DNA of 64,000 nt. Source: Limnobacter parvus. GTDB taxonomy: Bacteria; Pseudomonadota; Gammaproteobacteria; Burkholderiales; Burkholderiaceae_B. Under the pieces are notes generated by a model. The model was given only the letters and a program-made list of their open reading frames with translations, did no database searches and was not told where the DNA came from. Position 1 is the stretch's first letter. Each line of letters begins with the position of its first letter. The DNA lies in NCBI RefSeq assembly GCF_024623725.1, contig NZ_JANKHG010000027.1:62001-126000 (forward strand), in the 5' to 3' direction. This document shows positions 33,105-43,152 of this stretch, piece after piece. The position numbers were made by a program, and so were the translations under genes.

Positions 33105-33557
33105 TTACCGTGTGCCAGTGCTGCCAAAACCGCCTTCACCGCGTTCACTGGGGGTGAAATCGCTGACTACTTTGAAATCGGCATGGGCCACTGGCAACAC
33201 GACCAGTTGCGCAATTCGTTCCATGGGCTCAATCGTTACTGGCGTTTGGCTTCGGTTCCAGGCCGACACCATTAGGGGGCCTTGGTAGTCTGAATCGATC
33301 AGGCCAATCAGGTTGCCCAGCACCAAGCCTTTTTTGTGCCCAAGCCCAGAACGCGGCAAGATGGTGGCGCAATAATTCGGGTCGCCGATGTACATGGAAA
33401 GCCCTGTGGGCACCAATTCAGCCTGGCCTGGTTGCAAGGTGAGTGCCTCATTCAGGCAGGCGCGTAGGTCAATGCCGGCGCTTCCCGGTGTGCCATAGGC
33501 GGGCAGTTGGTCTTGCATGCGGGGGTCGAGTACTTTCAGTTCAACTTGAATTTTCAT
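33105..33557 (-). CDS. dut: Deoxyuridine 5'-triphosphate nucleotidohydrolase
   Basis: 150 residues. Hydrolyses dUTP to dUMP, keeping uracil out of DNA and feeding dTMP synthesis. All five trimeric dUTPase motifs are visible: [38 protein letters not shown] and [10 protein letters not shown]. It follows coaBC by 14 bases, the same pairing as in E. coli, and is the last gene of the ribF operon. Confidence 0.97.
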   Translation of the reverse strand: MKIQVELKVLDPRMQDQLPAYGTPGSAGIDLRACLNEALTLQPGQAELVPTGLSMYIGDPNYCATILPRSGLGHKKGLVLGNLIGLIDSDYQGPLMVSAWNRSQTPVTIEPMERIAQLVVLPVAHADFKVVSDFTPSERGEGGFGSTGTR

Positions 33558-33571
33558 GGGTTTGAGTGTGT

Positions 33572-34816
33572 TCAGGAGTGTGTTGAAATGTATTTTGAAA
33601 CAAAGCTGAGTAAAGCTTGGGCTGCTTGAAGCTTGCTCATTTTGGCCAAGCGTTCGGGCTTGGATGTTTTGCTGTAAACAGTGAGTTCAGTCAGGTCAGC
33701 GCCCAGAGCATCTTGGGCCAAATTGCCGACAATGAAATGCGCTTTTTTATTCATCAGTTTCTGTTGGGCATACTCGTCCAGATTTTCTGTTTCAGCGGCA
33801 AAACCGACCACGGTTAATGGCTGACTACGTTCACTGGCCAGCTTGCCGACCTCGGCCAAAATGTCGGGGTTCAATTCGAATTCCATGTGCAGGCCAGCAG
33901 GCTCGGCATTCTGCTTTTTCTGCTTTTGCGTGCTTGGATTTTTGATGCCGTAGTCTGCAACAGCGGCCACGCCAAGGAACAGGTCAATTTGCTCGATTTG
34001 GTTGAACACCGCCGCATGCATTTGCCTGGCTGATTGAACATTGAACATGCGTGCGCCATAGGGTGCTGGCAGGGCGGTTGGGCCGCTGACCAGGTTAACA
34101 TTTGCACCCATTAACCAAGCGGCCTGCGCGAGGGCGTAACCCATTTTGCCGCTAGAGCGGTTGGTGATACCACGTACCGGGTCAATGGCTTCAAATGTGG
34201 GGCCCGCTGTCAACAACACCTGCTTGCCGTTCAAAGGTTTCGGGTTCACTGCGCGTGCCAGTTCCAGTACAACTTCGAATGGTTCCAGCATGCGGCCGCT
34301 GCCTACTTCGCCGCAAGCCTGTTCGCCAGCCGCAGGGCCGAAAATGGAAATGCCGTCTGCCTGCAGTTGAGCAATGTTGCGTTGTGTGGCCGGGGCATTC
34401 CACATTTCAACATTCATGGCGGGTGCTATCGCCATGGGGCAATTGCGCGCCAGCACCAAATTGTCGAGCAGGTTGTCTGCAAAACCATGGGCATATTTGG
34501 CCAGTGAATTTGCCGTGCAAGGCGCAATCAGCAAAAAATCAGCCTGTCGGCTGATGTCAATGTGCGGCATACCGCGATCGGCATTGCCAGTGGGCCACTG
34601 CGACACATGCACAGGTTTGCCTGAAAGCGCCTGAAATGTAAGCGGCGCAATGAACTGCGTGGCCGATTCCGTCATCGCCACTTGCACATCACAACCCTGT
34701 TTCATCAGCAGGCGAACCAGTTCAGCCGACTTGTAGGCAGCAATGCCGCCGCACACACCCAACACCACGCGCAGGTTGTTTAAACCGGGAAGCTGTGGCA
34801 ATTCGACTGGGCGCAT
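33572..34816 (-). CDS. coaBC: Phosphopantothenoylcysteine decarboxylase/synthase CoaBC
   Basis: 414 residues, bifunctional coenzyme A enzyme. The flavin-dependent CoaC part (about 1-190) has [15 protein letters not shown], the PAMNVEMW motif and the catalytic Cys in [11 protein letters not shown]. The CoaB ligase part starts [25 protein letters not shown] and contains GFAAETEN. It lies 11 bases after lspA. Confidence 0.96.
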   Translation of the reverse strand: MRPVELPQLPGLNNLRVVLGVCGGIAAYKSAELVRLLMKQGCDVQVAMTESATQFIAPLTFQALSGKPVHVSQWPTGNADRGMPHIDISRQADFLLIAPCTANSLAKYAHGFADNLLDNLVLARNCPMAIAPAMNVEMWNAPATQRNIAQLQADGISIFGPAAGEQACGEVGSGRMLEPFEVVLELARAVNPKPLNGKQVLLTAGPTFEAIDPVRGITNRSSGKMGYALAQAAWLMGANVNLVSGPTALPAPYGARMFNVQSARQMHAAVFNQIEQIDLFLGVAAVADYGIKNPSTQKQKKQNAEPAGLHMEFELNPDILAEVGKLASERSQPLTVVGFAAETENLDEYAQQKLMNKKAHFIVGNLAQDALGADLTELTVYSKTSKPERLAKMSKLQAAQALLSFVSKYISTHS

Positions 34817-34827
34817 GTTTGTCGACC

Positions 34828-35364
34828 TTATTTGTGGGCTGGTTTGGCCGGCTTGGGCGCTTTGTGTTCTTTGTTGAAGAACAACTCATCAACAATCAAG
34901 CCGATTGCGCCCAGGGTAATGGCAATGTCCGCCACATTGAAGGCGGGCCAGTGATAGTTTTGCACGTAGAAGTCGAGAAAGTCGATGACTGCGCCGTGGG
35001 CAACACGATCAATCAAGTTGCCAATCGCCCCACCCAGAATACAGGCCAGGCAGAACATGGCGAATTTTCTGTGGCTGGAAGAACGCATCATGAACAGAAT
35101 GACGATGGATGCGACCACCGCCACGCCTGACAAAAAATGCCTTTGCCAGCCCGCCTGATCCGCCAGAAAGCTGAATGCGGCACCCGGATTCAATACGTAG
35201 ACCAGATTGAAGTAGCTGGTCACTTCAACAACTGCCCCAAGATCAAGGCGGGCTTGAACCCACAGCTTGCTGATTTGATCGATCAGGATCAAAAGCAGTG
35301 AGAAACCGATCCATGGCAGAATCGATTTCTGAGGTGCTTTTAAAGTGTTGGTCGCCTTAGACAT
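34828..35364 (-). CDS. lspA: Lipoprotein signal peptidase
   Basis: 178 residues with four membrane helices. Cleaves signal peptides of prolipoproteins after lipid modification. Catalytic Asp residues are in GNLIDRV and [17 protein letters not shown] is also typical. Start at 35364 (MSKATN) overlaps the ileS stop by eight bases. A basic C-terminal tail ([11 protein letters not shown]) follows the last helix. Confidence 0.96.
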   Translation of the reverse strand: MSKATNTLKAPQKSILPWIGFSLLLILIDQISKLWVQARLDLGAVVEVTSYFNLVYVLNPGAAFSFLADQAGWQRHFLSGVAVVASIVILFMMRSSSHRKFAMFCLACILGGAIGNLIDRVAHGAVIDFLDFYVQNYHWPAFNVADIAITLGAIGLIVDELFFNKEHKAPKPAKPAHK

Positions 35365-38152
35365 GATTTCGTACCTCACCTTCACCAAACAAATTGTTCA
35401 CACAGCGACCACACACGCCAGGGTGTTCGGGGTCGGCACCTGTGTCGGGTCGAACATGCCAGCAACGCTCGCATTTTTCACCTTGCGCAATACTCACTTC
35501 GATCTTTTCTTCATCGGCTTGTGCAATCGATAGGCTGGAAACAATGAAGAGGAACTTCAAGTCATCGCCCAAACTGGCTGCCGCAGCATGCAAATTTGCT
35601 GGCAGGTGCAGGGTAACAGCGCCTTGAAGTGATGAGCCAATCTTGCCCTCGGTGCGAAGGTTTTCAAGTTCTTTCACTACACGTGCGCGCAGCGCCAACA
35701 AGCCAGTCCATTTGCTGTCCAATGCCTGGGCATTGTTCACTTCGGGCACTTTGTAAAACTCATTGCAGAAAATTGAAGCTTCCACATTTCCCATGACCTC
35801 ACGTGCTTCTTCGGCGGTGAAGCTAAGGATGGGCGCCATCAAGCGCAGCAGCGCATGGGTGATGTGGTACAGCGTGGTTTGTGCGCTTCGGCGTGCTTCT
35901 GAGTTTTCGCCAGTGGTGTACAGGCGGTCTTTCAGCACATCCAGATAAAACGATCCCAAATCTTCAGAGCAGAAAATTTGCAGCTTGCTGACGATGGGGT
36001 GAAATTCATACTTCGAATAGTGTTCTTCGCACTCGCGTTGCAGCTTGCTGATGAGGGTCAGGGCGTACTGGTCGACTTCTGTAAGGTCCGCAGTGGGAAC
36101 AGCTTCAGTTGCAAAGTCGAAATCGGAAATATTGGCCAGTAAAAAGCGCAAAGTGTTGCGAATGCGGCGGTAGCTTTCCACCACGCGCTTCAAGATTTCA
36201 TCGGAAATGGTGAGTTCACCCGAATAATCGGTGCTGGCAACCCACAGGCGCAAAATTTCAGCGCCCATTTTGTCGGAAACCTGTTGGGGCGCAATGACAT
36301 TGCCCACCGACTTGCTCATCTTGCGGCCTTGACCATCCACCACGAAACCGTGGGTCAGTAAGGCTTTGTATGGCGGCACGCCGTTGATCATGCAGCTGGT
36401 CAGCAATGATGAATGAAACCAGCCGCGGTGTTGGTCTGAGCCTTCCAGATACAGATCCGCAGGGAAGTGGCTTTCATTGGCGTGGCTACCCCGTAAAACC
36501 GTTTCGTGAGTGGTGCCGGAATCAAACCACACATCAAGCGTGTCAGGGTTCTTGATGTAATCGCGTGCTTCGTCTCCGATCAGTTCTTCAACCGACACAT
36601 GCTGCCATGCTTCAATGCCGTTTTTCTCAATCAGTTGGGCAATGGTTTCAATCAGTTCGGGCATGCGGGGGTGTAGCTCGCCCGTTTCACGATGCACCAA
36701 AAATGCCATCGGTACGCCCCATTGGCGCTGACGCGACAGGGTCCAGTCTGGGCGATTGGCGATCATTGCATGCAAGCGGGCCTTGCCCCATGCCGGGAAA
36801 AATTCAGTGGCTTCTACGCCAGCCAGTGCTTTTTCACGCAGGCTGCCGGAACCATCGTTCGGCTTTACATCCATGCCCGCAAACCACTGCGACGTGGCGC
36901 GATAAATAATCGGTGTTTTGTGGCGCCAGCAATGCATGTAGCTGTGCCCGAACTTCACTTGTTTGATTAACGCACCCACTTCAATCATTTTGTCGACAAT
37001 CAGCGGGTTGGCCTTCCAGATGTGCTGGCCACCAAAGAAGGGCAGGGAATCAGCATACACGCCGTTGCCCATCACCGGGTTGATGATGTCGGCGTCTTTC
37101 ATGCCATGGGCTTTGCTGGTCAAAAAGTCGTCCACGCCGTAGGCAGGCGAGCAATGCACAATGCCGGTGCCCGTCTCGGTGCTTACATAGTCAGCCAAAT
37201 ACACCGGGCTTAAGCGGTCGTAGAAGGGGTGATGAAACGCAATGCCCTGCAGGGTTGCACCCTTGGTGCTTGCCACTTCAGTGCCTTGCAGTTCATAGCT
37301 TTCAAGGCAGGGCTTTACGCGTTCCTGCGCCAACAGCAGATATTTGCTGCCGACATCCACCAGGCTGTACACCAGTTCCGGGTGCATGTTCAGCGCCTGG
37401 TTGGCAGGCAGGGTCCATGGGGTTGTGGTCCAGATCACCAGTTGGCCGGGTTTGGCCTGCAATGTGGCCAAGGGCACGTTGAACGCTGTGGCCAGTTTGT
37501 CCAGTGTGGCTTCGTTGAATGCAAAACCAACATCTACAGCGATGTCTTGCTTGTCTTTGTATTCCACTTCCGCTTCGGCCAGTGCCGATCCACAATCAAA
37601 GCACCAGTTCACCGGCTTCAAGCCACGGAATACATAGCCTTTTTCCATGATTTTGCCCAAAGCGCGAAGCTCGTCGGCTTCGTTGCCAAAGTTCATGGTT
37701 TTGTAAGGATTGTCCCAATCGGCCAGTACACCCAGGCGGATAAAATCCTGTTTCTGGCGTTCAATTTGCTCTGCGGCATAGGCGCGGCTTTTTTCCTGAA
37801 CTTCCAGCGTGGGTTTGCCTTTGCCGTGCAGTTTTTCGATCTGAATTTCAATCGGCATGCCGTGGCAGTCCCAACCGGGGACGTAACGCGCATCGTAACC
37901 TGCCAGGCAGCGGCATTTCACAATGATGTCTTTCAGAATTTTGTTCACTGCGTGGCCAATGTGAATGTCGCCATTCGCATACGGTGGGCCATCGTGCAGC
38001 ACAAATTTGGGCTTGCCAGCTTTGGATTGGCGAATCGCTTTGTACAAATCTTCTTTGCACCATTTCTCAACCCAATTTGGTTCCCGGGCGGGCAGGTTGC
38101 CGCGCATGGGGAAGGGGGTGTCGGGCAGGTTTAGCGTGTTCTTGTAATCCAT
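35357..38152 (-). CDS. ileS: Isoleucyl-tRNA synthetase
   Basis: 931 residues, bacterial type 1. HIGH motif in [20 protein letters not shown] motif in [10 protein letters not shown], and the editing domain between them. The C-terminal zinc knuckle has CERC and CGRC cysteine pairs. It starts six bases after ribF and overlaps lspA. The ribF-ileS-lspA order is widely conserved. Confidence 0.98.
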   Translation of the reverse strand: MDYKNTLNLPDTPFPMRGNLPAREPNWVEKWCKEDLYKAIRQSKAGKPKFVLHDGPPYANGDIHIGHAVNKILKDIIVKCRCLAGYDARYVPGWDCHGMPIEIQIEKLHGKGKPTLEVQEKSRAYAAEQIERQKQDFIRLGVLADWDNPYKTMNFGNEADELRALGKIMEKGYVFRGLKPVNWCFDCGSALAEAEVEYKDKQDIAVDVGFAFNEATLDKLATAFNVPLATLQAKPGQLVIWTTTPWTLPANQALNMHPELVYSLVDVGSKYLLLAQERVKPCLESYELQGTEVASTKGATLQGIAFHHPFYDRLSPVYLADYVSTETGTGIVHCSPAYGVDDFLTSKAHGMKDADIINPVMGNGVYADSLPFFGGQHIWKANPLIVDKMIEVGALIKQVKFGHSYMHCWRHKTPIIYRATSQWFAGMDVKPNDGSGSLREKALAGVEATEFFPAWGKARLHAMIANRPDWTLSRQRQWGVPMAFLVHRETGELHPRMPELIETIAQLIEKNGIEAWQHVSVEELIGDEARDYIKNPDTLDVWFDSGTTHETVLRGSHANESHFPADLYLEGSDQHRGWFHSSLLTSCMINGVPPYKALLTHGFVVDGQGRKMSKSVGNVIAPQQVSDKMGAEILRLWVASTDYSGELTISDEILKRVVESYRRIRNTLRFLLANISDFDFATEAVPTADLTEVDQYALTLISKLQRECEEHYSKYEFHPIVSKLQIFCSEDLGSFYLDVLKDRLYTTGENSEARRSAQTTLYHITHALLRLMAPILSFTAEEAREVMGNVEASIFCNEFYKVPEVNNAQALDSKWTGLLALRARVVKELENLRTEGKIGSSLQGAVTLHLPANLHAAAASLGDDLKFLFIVSSLSIAQADEEKIEVSIAQGEKCERCWHVRPDTGADPEHPGVCGRCVNNLFGEGEVRNHV

Positions 38153-38158
38153 CTTGGG

Positions 38159-39115
38159 TTAACAGCCTGTATTTGAAATCTGGGGTTGATTGGCGGCAAG
38201 CAGTGCCATTGCCTTTTTGGTGTCCTGGTGCATTTGTACCACCATGGCGTCGAGCGAATCAAAGTGTTGTTCCGGGCGAATGTGCGCCAGCACCTCAATG
38301 CGCAACAGCTTGCCGTAGGCATTGCCTTGCCATTCTGGAATGAAAGTTTCCAGCAAAATTTGATCGGATTGCTCAACAGTGGGGCGTACGCCCATGCTGG
38401 CCACTGCGGGCAGTGGACATTCTTCAATGCCATGAACCCACACGGCCAAAATGCCAGTCAGCGCACTGGCTCGACCGGCGATTTTCAGGTTCATGGTGGG
38501 AAAGCCCAAAGTACGGCCCAGTTTTTTGCCGTGCACAATGTGCCCCGAATACACCAAGGGATGACCCAGCATGTGCGTGGCTTTGGGTACGTCGCCTGCT
38601 TTCAGGGCTTCGCGAATACTTGAGCTGGAAACACGGCTGCCGTCGCTTTGAACTTCAGCCAGGTCGTTGACCACAAAACCATGTGAATCGCCAAGGGCAC
38701 TCAGCAGTGCAAAGTCGCCTGCGCGCTTGGCGCCAAAACGAAAGTCGTCCCCCACCCAAATCTGTTTGGCATTCAGTTGGTCTAGTAGCACTTCCTGTAC
38801 GAACGCTTCAGGACTTAGGCTTGCCATGTGTTTGTTGAAGGGCAGAATGCACACCTGTTCAATGCCGCAGCCTTTCATCTCGATGATGCGGTCGCGCAGC
38901 GTGGAAATTCTGTCGAGCTTGAACTCAGGGTTAAAAAACTCTTTGGGGTGCGGGTGCAGTGTGACCACGGTGGGCACCAGGCTCTTCGCACGCGCAGCGG
39001 ACACCACCCTGCGGAACAATTCGGCATGGCCGGAATGAACGCCGTCGAAATTTCCAATGGTGAGCGCAGTGCCCTTGGCAAATGTGTGTGGCCGGGGGCG
39101 GCGAATGATTTTCAT
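38159..39115 (-). CDS. ribF: Bifunctional riboflavin kinase / FAD synthetase
   Basis: 318 residues from the preferred ATG. Makes FMN and FAD. The nucleotidyltransferase part has GNFDGVHSGH and the later SSSIREAL; the kinase part starts GRTLGFPTMNL. The frame extends ten codons further to a TTG at 39145, but that would put the start about seven bases from the predicted transcription start, so MKIIRRP at 39115 is favoured. First gene of the ribF-ileS-lspA-coaBC-dut operon. Confidence 0.94.
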   Translation of the reverse strand: MKIIRRPRPHTFAKGTALTIGNFDGVHSGHAELFRRVVSAARAKSLVPTVVTLHPHPKEFFNPEFKLDRISTLRDRIIEMKGCGIEQVCILPFNKHMASLSPEAFVQEVLLDQLNAKQIWVGDDFRFGAKRAGDFALLSALGDSHGFVVNDLAEVQSDGSRVSSSSIREALKAGDVPKATHMLGHPLVYSGHIVHGKKLGRTLGFPTMNLKIAGRASALTGILAVWVHGIEECPLPAVASMGVRPTVEQSDQILLETFIPEWQGNAYGKLLRIEVLAHIRPEQHFDSLDAMVVQMHQDTKKAMALLAANQPQISNTGC

Positions 39116-39156
39116 ACCGAGATGGTCGGCTCGTAGTGGTTGCAAAACAACCGGTC

Positions 39157-39185
39157 ATTATAAGGCCTGAATCGTTAAAATTAAG
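39157..39185 (-). promoter_or_regulatory. Candidate promoter of the ribF operon
   Basis: A perfect TATAAT on the minus strand (39162-39157) with a poor -35 (CTTAAT) 17 bases upstream. It is about 40 bases before the preferred ribF ATG. Confidence 0.5.
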
Positions 39186-39218
39186 GCTTTTTCGCCCGCA
39201 CAGTGATAAACTCGCGCC

Positions 39219-39860
39219 ATGCAAAATTCCACACCTTCCGTCGTCATTTTGATCTCGGGGCGGGGTTCAAACTTGAATGCCCTGATCGATCACGCCAAAC
39301 AGACCGGGGTCTACCAAATTCGTGCAGTCATTTCCAACCGCCCAAGTGCGGCTGGCTTGGCTTTGGCGCAAGCGGCAGGAATTGACACTGCCATTCTGGA
39401 CCACACTGAATACGACAGTCGTGAAGCGTTTGACGCTGCGCTGGCTGGGCTGATCGAGCAGTATCAGCCGAACTGGGTGGTGCTGGCCGGTTTTATGCGG
39501 GTGTTGACTGAAGGCTTCGTGAATCGCTATTTGGGGCGCTTGGTGAATATTCACCCCTCGCTTTTGCCAGCGTTTCCGGGCCTGAAAACCCATCAACAGG
39601 CTTTGGATGCTGGCGTGCGGGTGCATGGTGTAACTGTGCACCTGGTTACCCCTGAGCTGGACCATGGTCCAATTGTGGACCAAGCCATGTTGCGGGTTTT
39701 GCCCGGCGATACGCCTGAAACTTTGGCAGCACGCGTGCTGGAACTGGAGCATCAAATTTATCCCCGGGCCTTGTCTGCCTTGGCCAGTGGGCGAATTAAA
39801 ACTGTGGACGGAAGGCTGGAAGGGACTTTGACCTTGCCTTTGGTTCATGCAATTCAATAA
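39219..39860 (+). CDS. purN: Phosphoribosylglycinamide formyltransferase
   Basis: 213 residues. Formylates GAR in purine synthesis using 10-formyl-tetrahydrofolate. The phosphate-binding SGRGSNLNALID, the catalytic NIHPSLLPAFPGLKTH (Asn, His) and GVTVHLVTPELDHGPI (Asp) are present. It is divergent from ribF and 14 bases before rsmB. Confidence 0.96.
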   Translation: MQNSTPSVVILISGRGSNLNALIDHAKQTGVYQIRAVISNRPSAAGLALAQAAGIDTAILDHTEYDSREAFDAALAGLIEQYQPNWVVLAGFMRVLTEGFVNRYLGRLVNIHPSLLPAFPGLKTHQQALDAGVRVHGVTVHLVTPELDHGPIVDQAMLRVLPGDTPETLAARVLELEHQIYPRALSALASGRIKTVDGRLEGTLTLPLVHAIQ

Positions 39861-39874
39861 TCAGGAAATCCAAT

Positions 39875-41221
39875 ATGGTCGGGTCAACTAAAAAAACCCC
39901 ATTTCGCAAACCCAATACCCGCCGCGAAAGCAAGGTAGAGCGCCAGGGCGCGCAGTCCCGATATGGCCTGGTCAGCACTGTGGCGCAGTTAATTGATTTG
40001 TTGGCGCAGTTTGAAGGCCCTGCCGATGCTGCAATTTCCCGATTTTTCAAAGATCACCCAGAGTTGGGCGGTCGCGACCGCCCCATGGTGGCCGAAGCGG
40101 TGTATTGCTGGTTGCGCTACCGTTACAGAATCAATCACTTGGCGCAGTCGGGCGAAGGCCCTTCAGTGGTTCGCCAAGCCAAACTGGCTTTGCTGTGGTC
40201 GGGTGCGCCAGAACAAATTTGGTCAGCTGGCAAGCAGGCTGACAATGAGTGGTTAAGCAGGGTCATCAATATTTCAGCCGATGATTTGGGTGTTGAGGCG
40301 CGAACCTGCCTGCCCGAGTGGTTTTACACCAAACTGGCTGAGCAATTCGGTCAAGCCCGTGCCGAAACGTTTTCACAGGCTGTGCTTAGCGCTGCACCAC
40401 TTGATTTGCGCGTGAATACTGTGAAGGCCAGCACCACCGACTTGCTGGCAGCCCTGACCAATATGGGTATTCAAGTAAACCCGATTGAAGGTTTGCCGGA
40501 AGGGTTGCGCGCAGTGGGCAAGCCGATTGTGGGCAAAACTGAGGTGTTTCAAGAAGGCTATTTTGAGGTGCAAGACGCCGGCAGCCAGTGGGTTAGCCGC
40601 TTGGTTGCACCGCGCCGTGGTGATTTGGTCATTGATTTTTGCGCAGGCGCTGGTGGTAAAACCCTGGCCATTGGTGCACAAATGAAGAACACAGGCCGCA
40701 TTGTGGCGCTGGATACTTCAGAAAAGCGTTTGGTGAAATTCAAGCCCCGTGCAGCCCGTTCGGGTTTGAGCAACTTTTACACCATGGTGATCAACGACGA
40801 AGCCGACCCACGCCTGAACAAGTATTTCGGCAAGGCCGACCGTGTTGTGACCGATGTGCCCTGCAGCGGCATGGGAACCTTAAGGCGTAACCCGGATCTA
40901 AAATTTAGACAGAGCTTGCAGAGTCTGTCAGAATTGACCGCGAAGCAAAAATCCATCATCGAGCATGCAGCTAAGCTGGTAAAGCCCGATGGTCGGCTTG
41001 TTTACATCACATGCAGTGTTCTTCGCGATGAAAATGAAGACATTGTCAATGCGTTCCTGGAAAGCAACCCGGAATTCCGGCTTCGCCGCTGGACTGAAGT
41101 GTTGAATCCTGGTGAACGGCCTGTGAAGGCGAACACGACTGACGACATGCTTCGATTGTGGCCTGAAGATGGTGAATCCGATGGCTTTTTTGCAGCAGTG
41201 TTACAACGTTCCAAAGCCTGA
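39875..41221 (+). CDS. rsmB: RsmB/NOP-family rRNA cytosine-C5 methyltransferase
   Basis: 448 residues. Probably methylates C967 of 16S rRNA. A basic N-terminal NusB-like region precedes the SAM fold (DFCAGAGGKTLAIGAQM). The two catalytic cysteines are in DVPCSGMGTLRRNPD and ITCSVLRDENED. Spacing and AGGA upstream suggest one transcript with purN. RsmF is the alternative family member; the N-terminal region favours RsmB. Confidence 0.88.
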   Translation: MVGSTKKTPFRKPNTRRESKVERQGAQSRYGLVSTVAQLIDLLAQFEGPADAAISRFFKDHPELGGRDRPMVAEAVYCWLRYRYRINHLAQSGEGPSVVRQAKLALLWSGAPEQIWSAGKQADNEWLSRVINISADDLGVEARTCLPEWFYTKLAEQFGQARAETFSQAVLSAAPLDLRVNTVKASTTDLLAALTNMGIQVNPIEGLPEGLRAVGKPIVGKTEVFQEGYFEVQDAGSQWVSRLVAPRRGDLVIDFCAGAGGKTLAIGAQMKNTGRIVALDTSEKRLVKFKPRAARSGLSNFYTMVINDEADPRLNKYFGKADRVVTDVPCSGMGTLRRNPDLKFRQSLQSLSELTAKQKSIIEHAAKLVKPDGRLVYITCSVLRDENEDIVNAFLESNPEFRLRRWTEVLNPGERPVKANTTDDMLRLWPEDGESDGFFAAVLQRSKA

Positions 41222-41257
41222 ACTGAATATAAATTCCAAATGTGTTCCGACTTTGAA

Positions 41258-41273
41258 AGTACACTTGTACACT
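41258..41273. promoter_or_regulatory. Candidate operator before the desaturase gene
   Basis: AGTACACTTGTACACT is an imperfect palindrome, about 80 bases before the desaturase start and overlapping a plausible -35/-10 spacer (TTGAAA at 41253). The layout AGT..AC..TTGT..ACT resembles TetR-type fatty acid regulator sites such as those of DesT/FabR, as I remember them. Confidence 0.35.
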
Positions 41274-41353
41274 GAAAATATGATACGGCTCCTTCAGAAG
41301 CAAATTGAGATGGCCGTAACCTTAGAAATACGACCTGTTGAGAGTTTGTGAAT

Positions 41354-42547
41354 ATGATTGAATTTTTGACCTCAGGAATTACCGGCGCAAGTGTTGGCCA
41401 AATGGTGATTTATACCCTGATTGTGACCCACATTACGATTGTGGCTGTAACTGTTTATTTGCATCGTTGCCAAGCCCACCGGGCTTTGGAAGTGCACCCA
41501 GCGTTGGCGCATTTTTTCCGCGCCTGGTTGTGGTTAACCACCGGCATGAGTACTCGCGCCTGGGCTGCAATTCACCGCAAACACCACGCCAAGTGCGAAA
41601 CACCCGATGATCCCCACAGCCCTCAAACCCGTGGCTTGAAAACTGTATTCTGGCGCGGTGCAGAGTTGTATCGTGCAGAATCGAAGAACCAGGAAACACT
41701 CGCCAAGTACAGCCATGGCACACCCAGCGACTACCTCGAATTTCAAGTTTACGAGCGCTTTCCATGGCAAGGCGTTGCCTTTACCTTGGTACTCAGTTTC
41801 ATTTTGTTTGGCTTTCCAGGAGTAAGCATTTGGGCCATTCAAATGCTGTGGATTCCAGTGCTGGCCGCAGGTGTAATCAATGGCATTGGTCACTATTGGG
41901 GTTACCGCAACTTTGATTGCCCCGATGCTAGCCGCAACATTTCCCCATTCGGTATTTTGATTGGCGGTGAAGAGTTGCACAACAATCACCACACCCACGC
42001 CACTTCTGCCAAGTTGAGCAACAAGTGGTATGAATTCGATATTGGCTGGATGTACATCAAGATTTTCAGTCTCCTTGGTTTGGCCAAGGTGAAGAAAGTG
42101 GCTGAGTCGCCCAAGTTTTCTTCGGAAAGCAAGCCGGCGCTGAGTTTGGTGACCGTTCAGGCGGTGGTGAATCACCGTTACGATGTGATGGCCCGTTATG
42201 CCAGCTCCATGCGCAAGGCTTTCCGCTCTGAAGTGGCAGCTTTGAAGCAAAAGGCAGCCAATGCCCAAGAGCGCAAAGTGCTGGCGAAAGGCACCAAGTT
42301 GTTGTCGATCGATGAAAGCAAGCTGTGTGATGTGCAGCGTGCTGAATTGGCTCAATTGTGTGCGCAATCCAAAGTGATTAACACCTTGGTCGAAATGCGT
42401 GCGGAGCTTCGCCAGATTTGGGAAAAAACCAATTTGAGTCGCGAGCAAATGCTGGTGCAGTTGCAAGCCTGGTGCGAGCGCGCTGAGCAAAGCGGCATTC
42501 GCTGGCTGGAAGACATGTCAATTCGCATTCGTCGCTACGCGGCCTGA
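41354..42547 (+). CDS. Acyl-lipid / acyl-CoA fatty acid desaturase
   Basis: 397 residues from ATG 41354 (a GTG six bases earlier is the alternative). Introduces a double bond into membrane acyl chains using a di-iron site. Three histidine boxes are visible: HRCQAH, HRKHH and HNNHH, with membrane helices between them. After the last box a soluble extension of about 140 residues (from about 255) is helical and charged, with a likely coiled coil. The electron donor is not encoded nearby. A terminator follows. Confidence 0.9.
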   Translation: MIEFLTSGITGASVGQMVIYTLIVTHITIVAVTVYLHRCQAHRALEVHPALAHFFRAWLWLTTGMSTRAWAAIHRKHHAKCETPDDPHSPQTRGLKTVFWRGAELYRAESKNQETLAKYSHGTPSDYLEFQVYERFPWQGVAFTLVLSFILFGFPGVSIWAIQMLWIPVLAAGVINGIGHYWGYRNFDCPDASRNISPFGILIGGEELHNNHHTHATSAKLSNKWYEFDIGWMYIKIFSLLGLAKVKKVAESPKFSSESKPALSLVTVQAVVNHRYDVMARYASSMRKAFRSEVAALKQKAANAQERKVLAKGTKLLSIDESKLCDVQRAELAQLCAQSKVINTLVEMRAELRQIWEKTNLSREQMLVQLQAWCERAEQSGIRWLEDMSIRIRRYAA

Positions 42548-42569
42548 TAGTTGCGAAGCGTTAGTTTAA

Positions 42570-42601
42570 GAAAGCCGCTGGTGAAAATCAGCGGCTTTTT
42601 T
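42570..42601 (+). terminator. Intrinsic terminator of the desaturase gene
   Basis: AAAGCCGCTG / CAGCGGCTTT with an eight-base loop and a run of T. Confidence 0.9.
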
Positions 42602-42618
42602 ATTGATGGGATTTTGGT

Positions 42619-42659
42619 GGCTTTGCAGCGCGTCACATCATTTTGCCTTGATCAAGTCG
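42619..42659 (+). repeat. Dispersed repeat, copy A
   Basis: The core at 42619-42647 begins GGCTTTGCAGCGCGTCAC and ends TCATTTTGCC. It matches copy C at about 25 of 28 positions and copy B in inverted orientation over about 40 bases. Confidence 0.65.
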
Positions 42660-42755
42660 AATTCCCCGTTGTTGATTCTGGCTCAGGGTATGCGAAACGC
42701 GAATGCGTCTTCGCATCGACCTTGCAGGTCGCCCCTCGCTGCGAATCAAACCGGG

Positions 42756-42800
42756 CGACTTGATCTTGAATCGGCAAAATGATGCGATGCTCTGCAAACC
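42756..42800 (-). repeat. Dispersed repeat, copy B (inverted)
   Basis: The reverse complement begins GGTTTGCAG, continues CATCATTTTGCC and ends GATCAAGTCG, matching copy A over its whole length with a short insertion. Copies A and B are separated by about 96 bases, which themselves contain two small hairpins (ATGCG/CGCAT and CGACC/GGTCG). Confidence 0.6.
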
Positions 42801-43096
42801 TTCAGCTCTACCCTTCAGCGGCATTCGCGAAATCGCGTACCACTGGCACCTCAGGGCATCTGCGAGGTTCGGTTTGCTGTCTCTCCGCCTTTAAGATAGC
42901 CTGCCCGTTTGTTGTATTTTCTGTCCGTTCGGCAAAGCCGAAAGCGCAGCCCGCCTGCTTTTGTAGCGGGTGCGCTTAGGTCAGGGAATTCAACAAAAAG
43001 GGGGTTTTCAGGCTTTCAGGCGGGGGGAGGGCATAAGACCTCGCACATGCCCATTAACGAACCAACAATGCAACTTTTTCACGAATGCACAACAAA

Positions 43097-43126
43097 AAAC
43101 CCGCTCTGAATCTCAGTAGCGGGTTT
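43097..43126 (-). terminator. Terminator of the rpmB-rpmG transcript
   Basis: AAACCCGCT / AGCGGGTTT, followed on the minus strand by a T-run, 27 bases after the rpmG stop. Confidence 0.88.
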
Positions 43127-43152
43127 CTGTAGAAACAGCGAAAGCAAGCAAG

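Larger units (their letters stand above)
42602..43096. other. Gene-free, hairpin-rich intergenic region
   Basis: About 500 bases between two terminators with no convincing ORF on either strand; short frames here lack ribosome sites and family-like composition. It holds an inverted pair of a dispersed repeat (42619-42659 and 42756-42800) and perfect small hairpins at 42928-42942 (TTCGGC/GCCGAA) and 42944-42975 (GCGCA, CCCGC / GCGGG, TGCGC). A structured RNA or a decayed element is possible. Confidence 0.6.

Noticed and set aside
37229-38134. 301-codon plus-strand frame opposite ileS
   Set aside because: Antisense of a clearly functional ileS; no ribosome site and no recognisable motif.
42671-42686. 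Fifteen bases resembling the 5' end of 16S rRNA (TTGATTCTGGCTCAG)
   Set aside because: The match stops at once on both sides and nothing downstream resembles rRNA; it is a chance similarity.
42703-42894. Small ORFs of about 63 codons in the gene-free region
   Set aside because: No ribosome site, composition unlike proteins, and they run across the inverted repeat arms.
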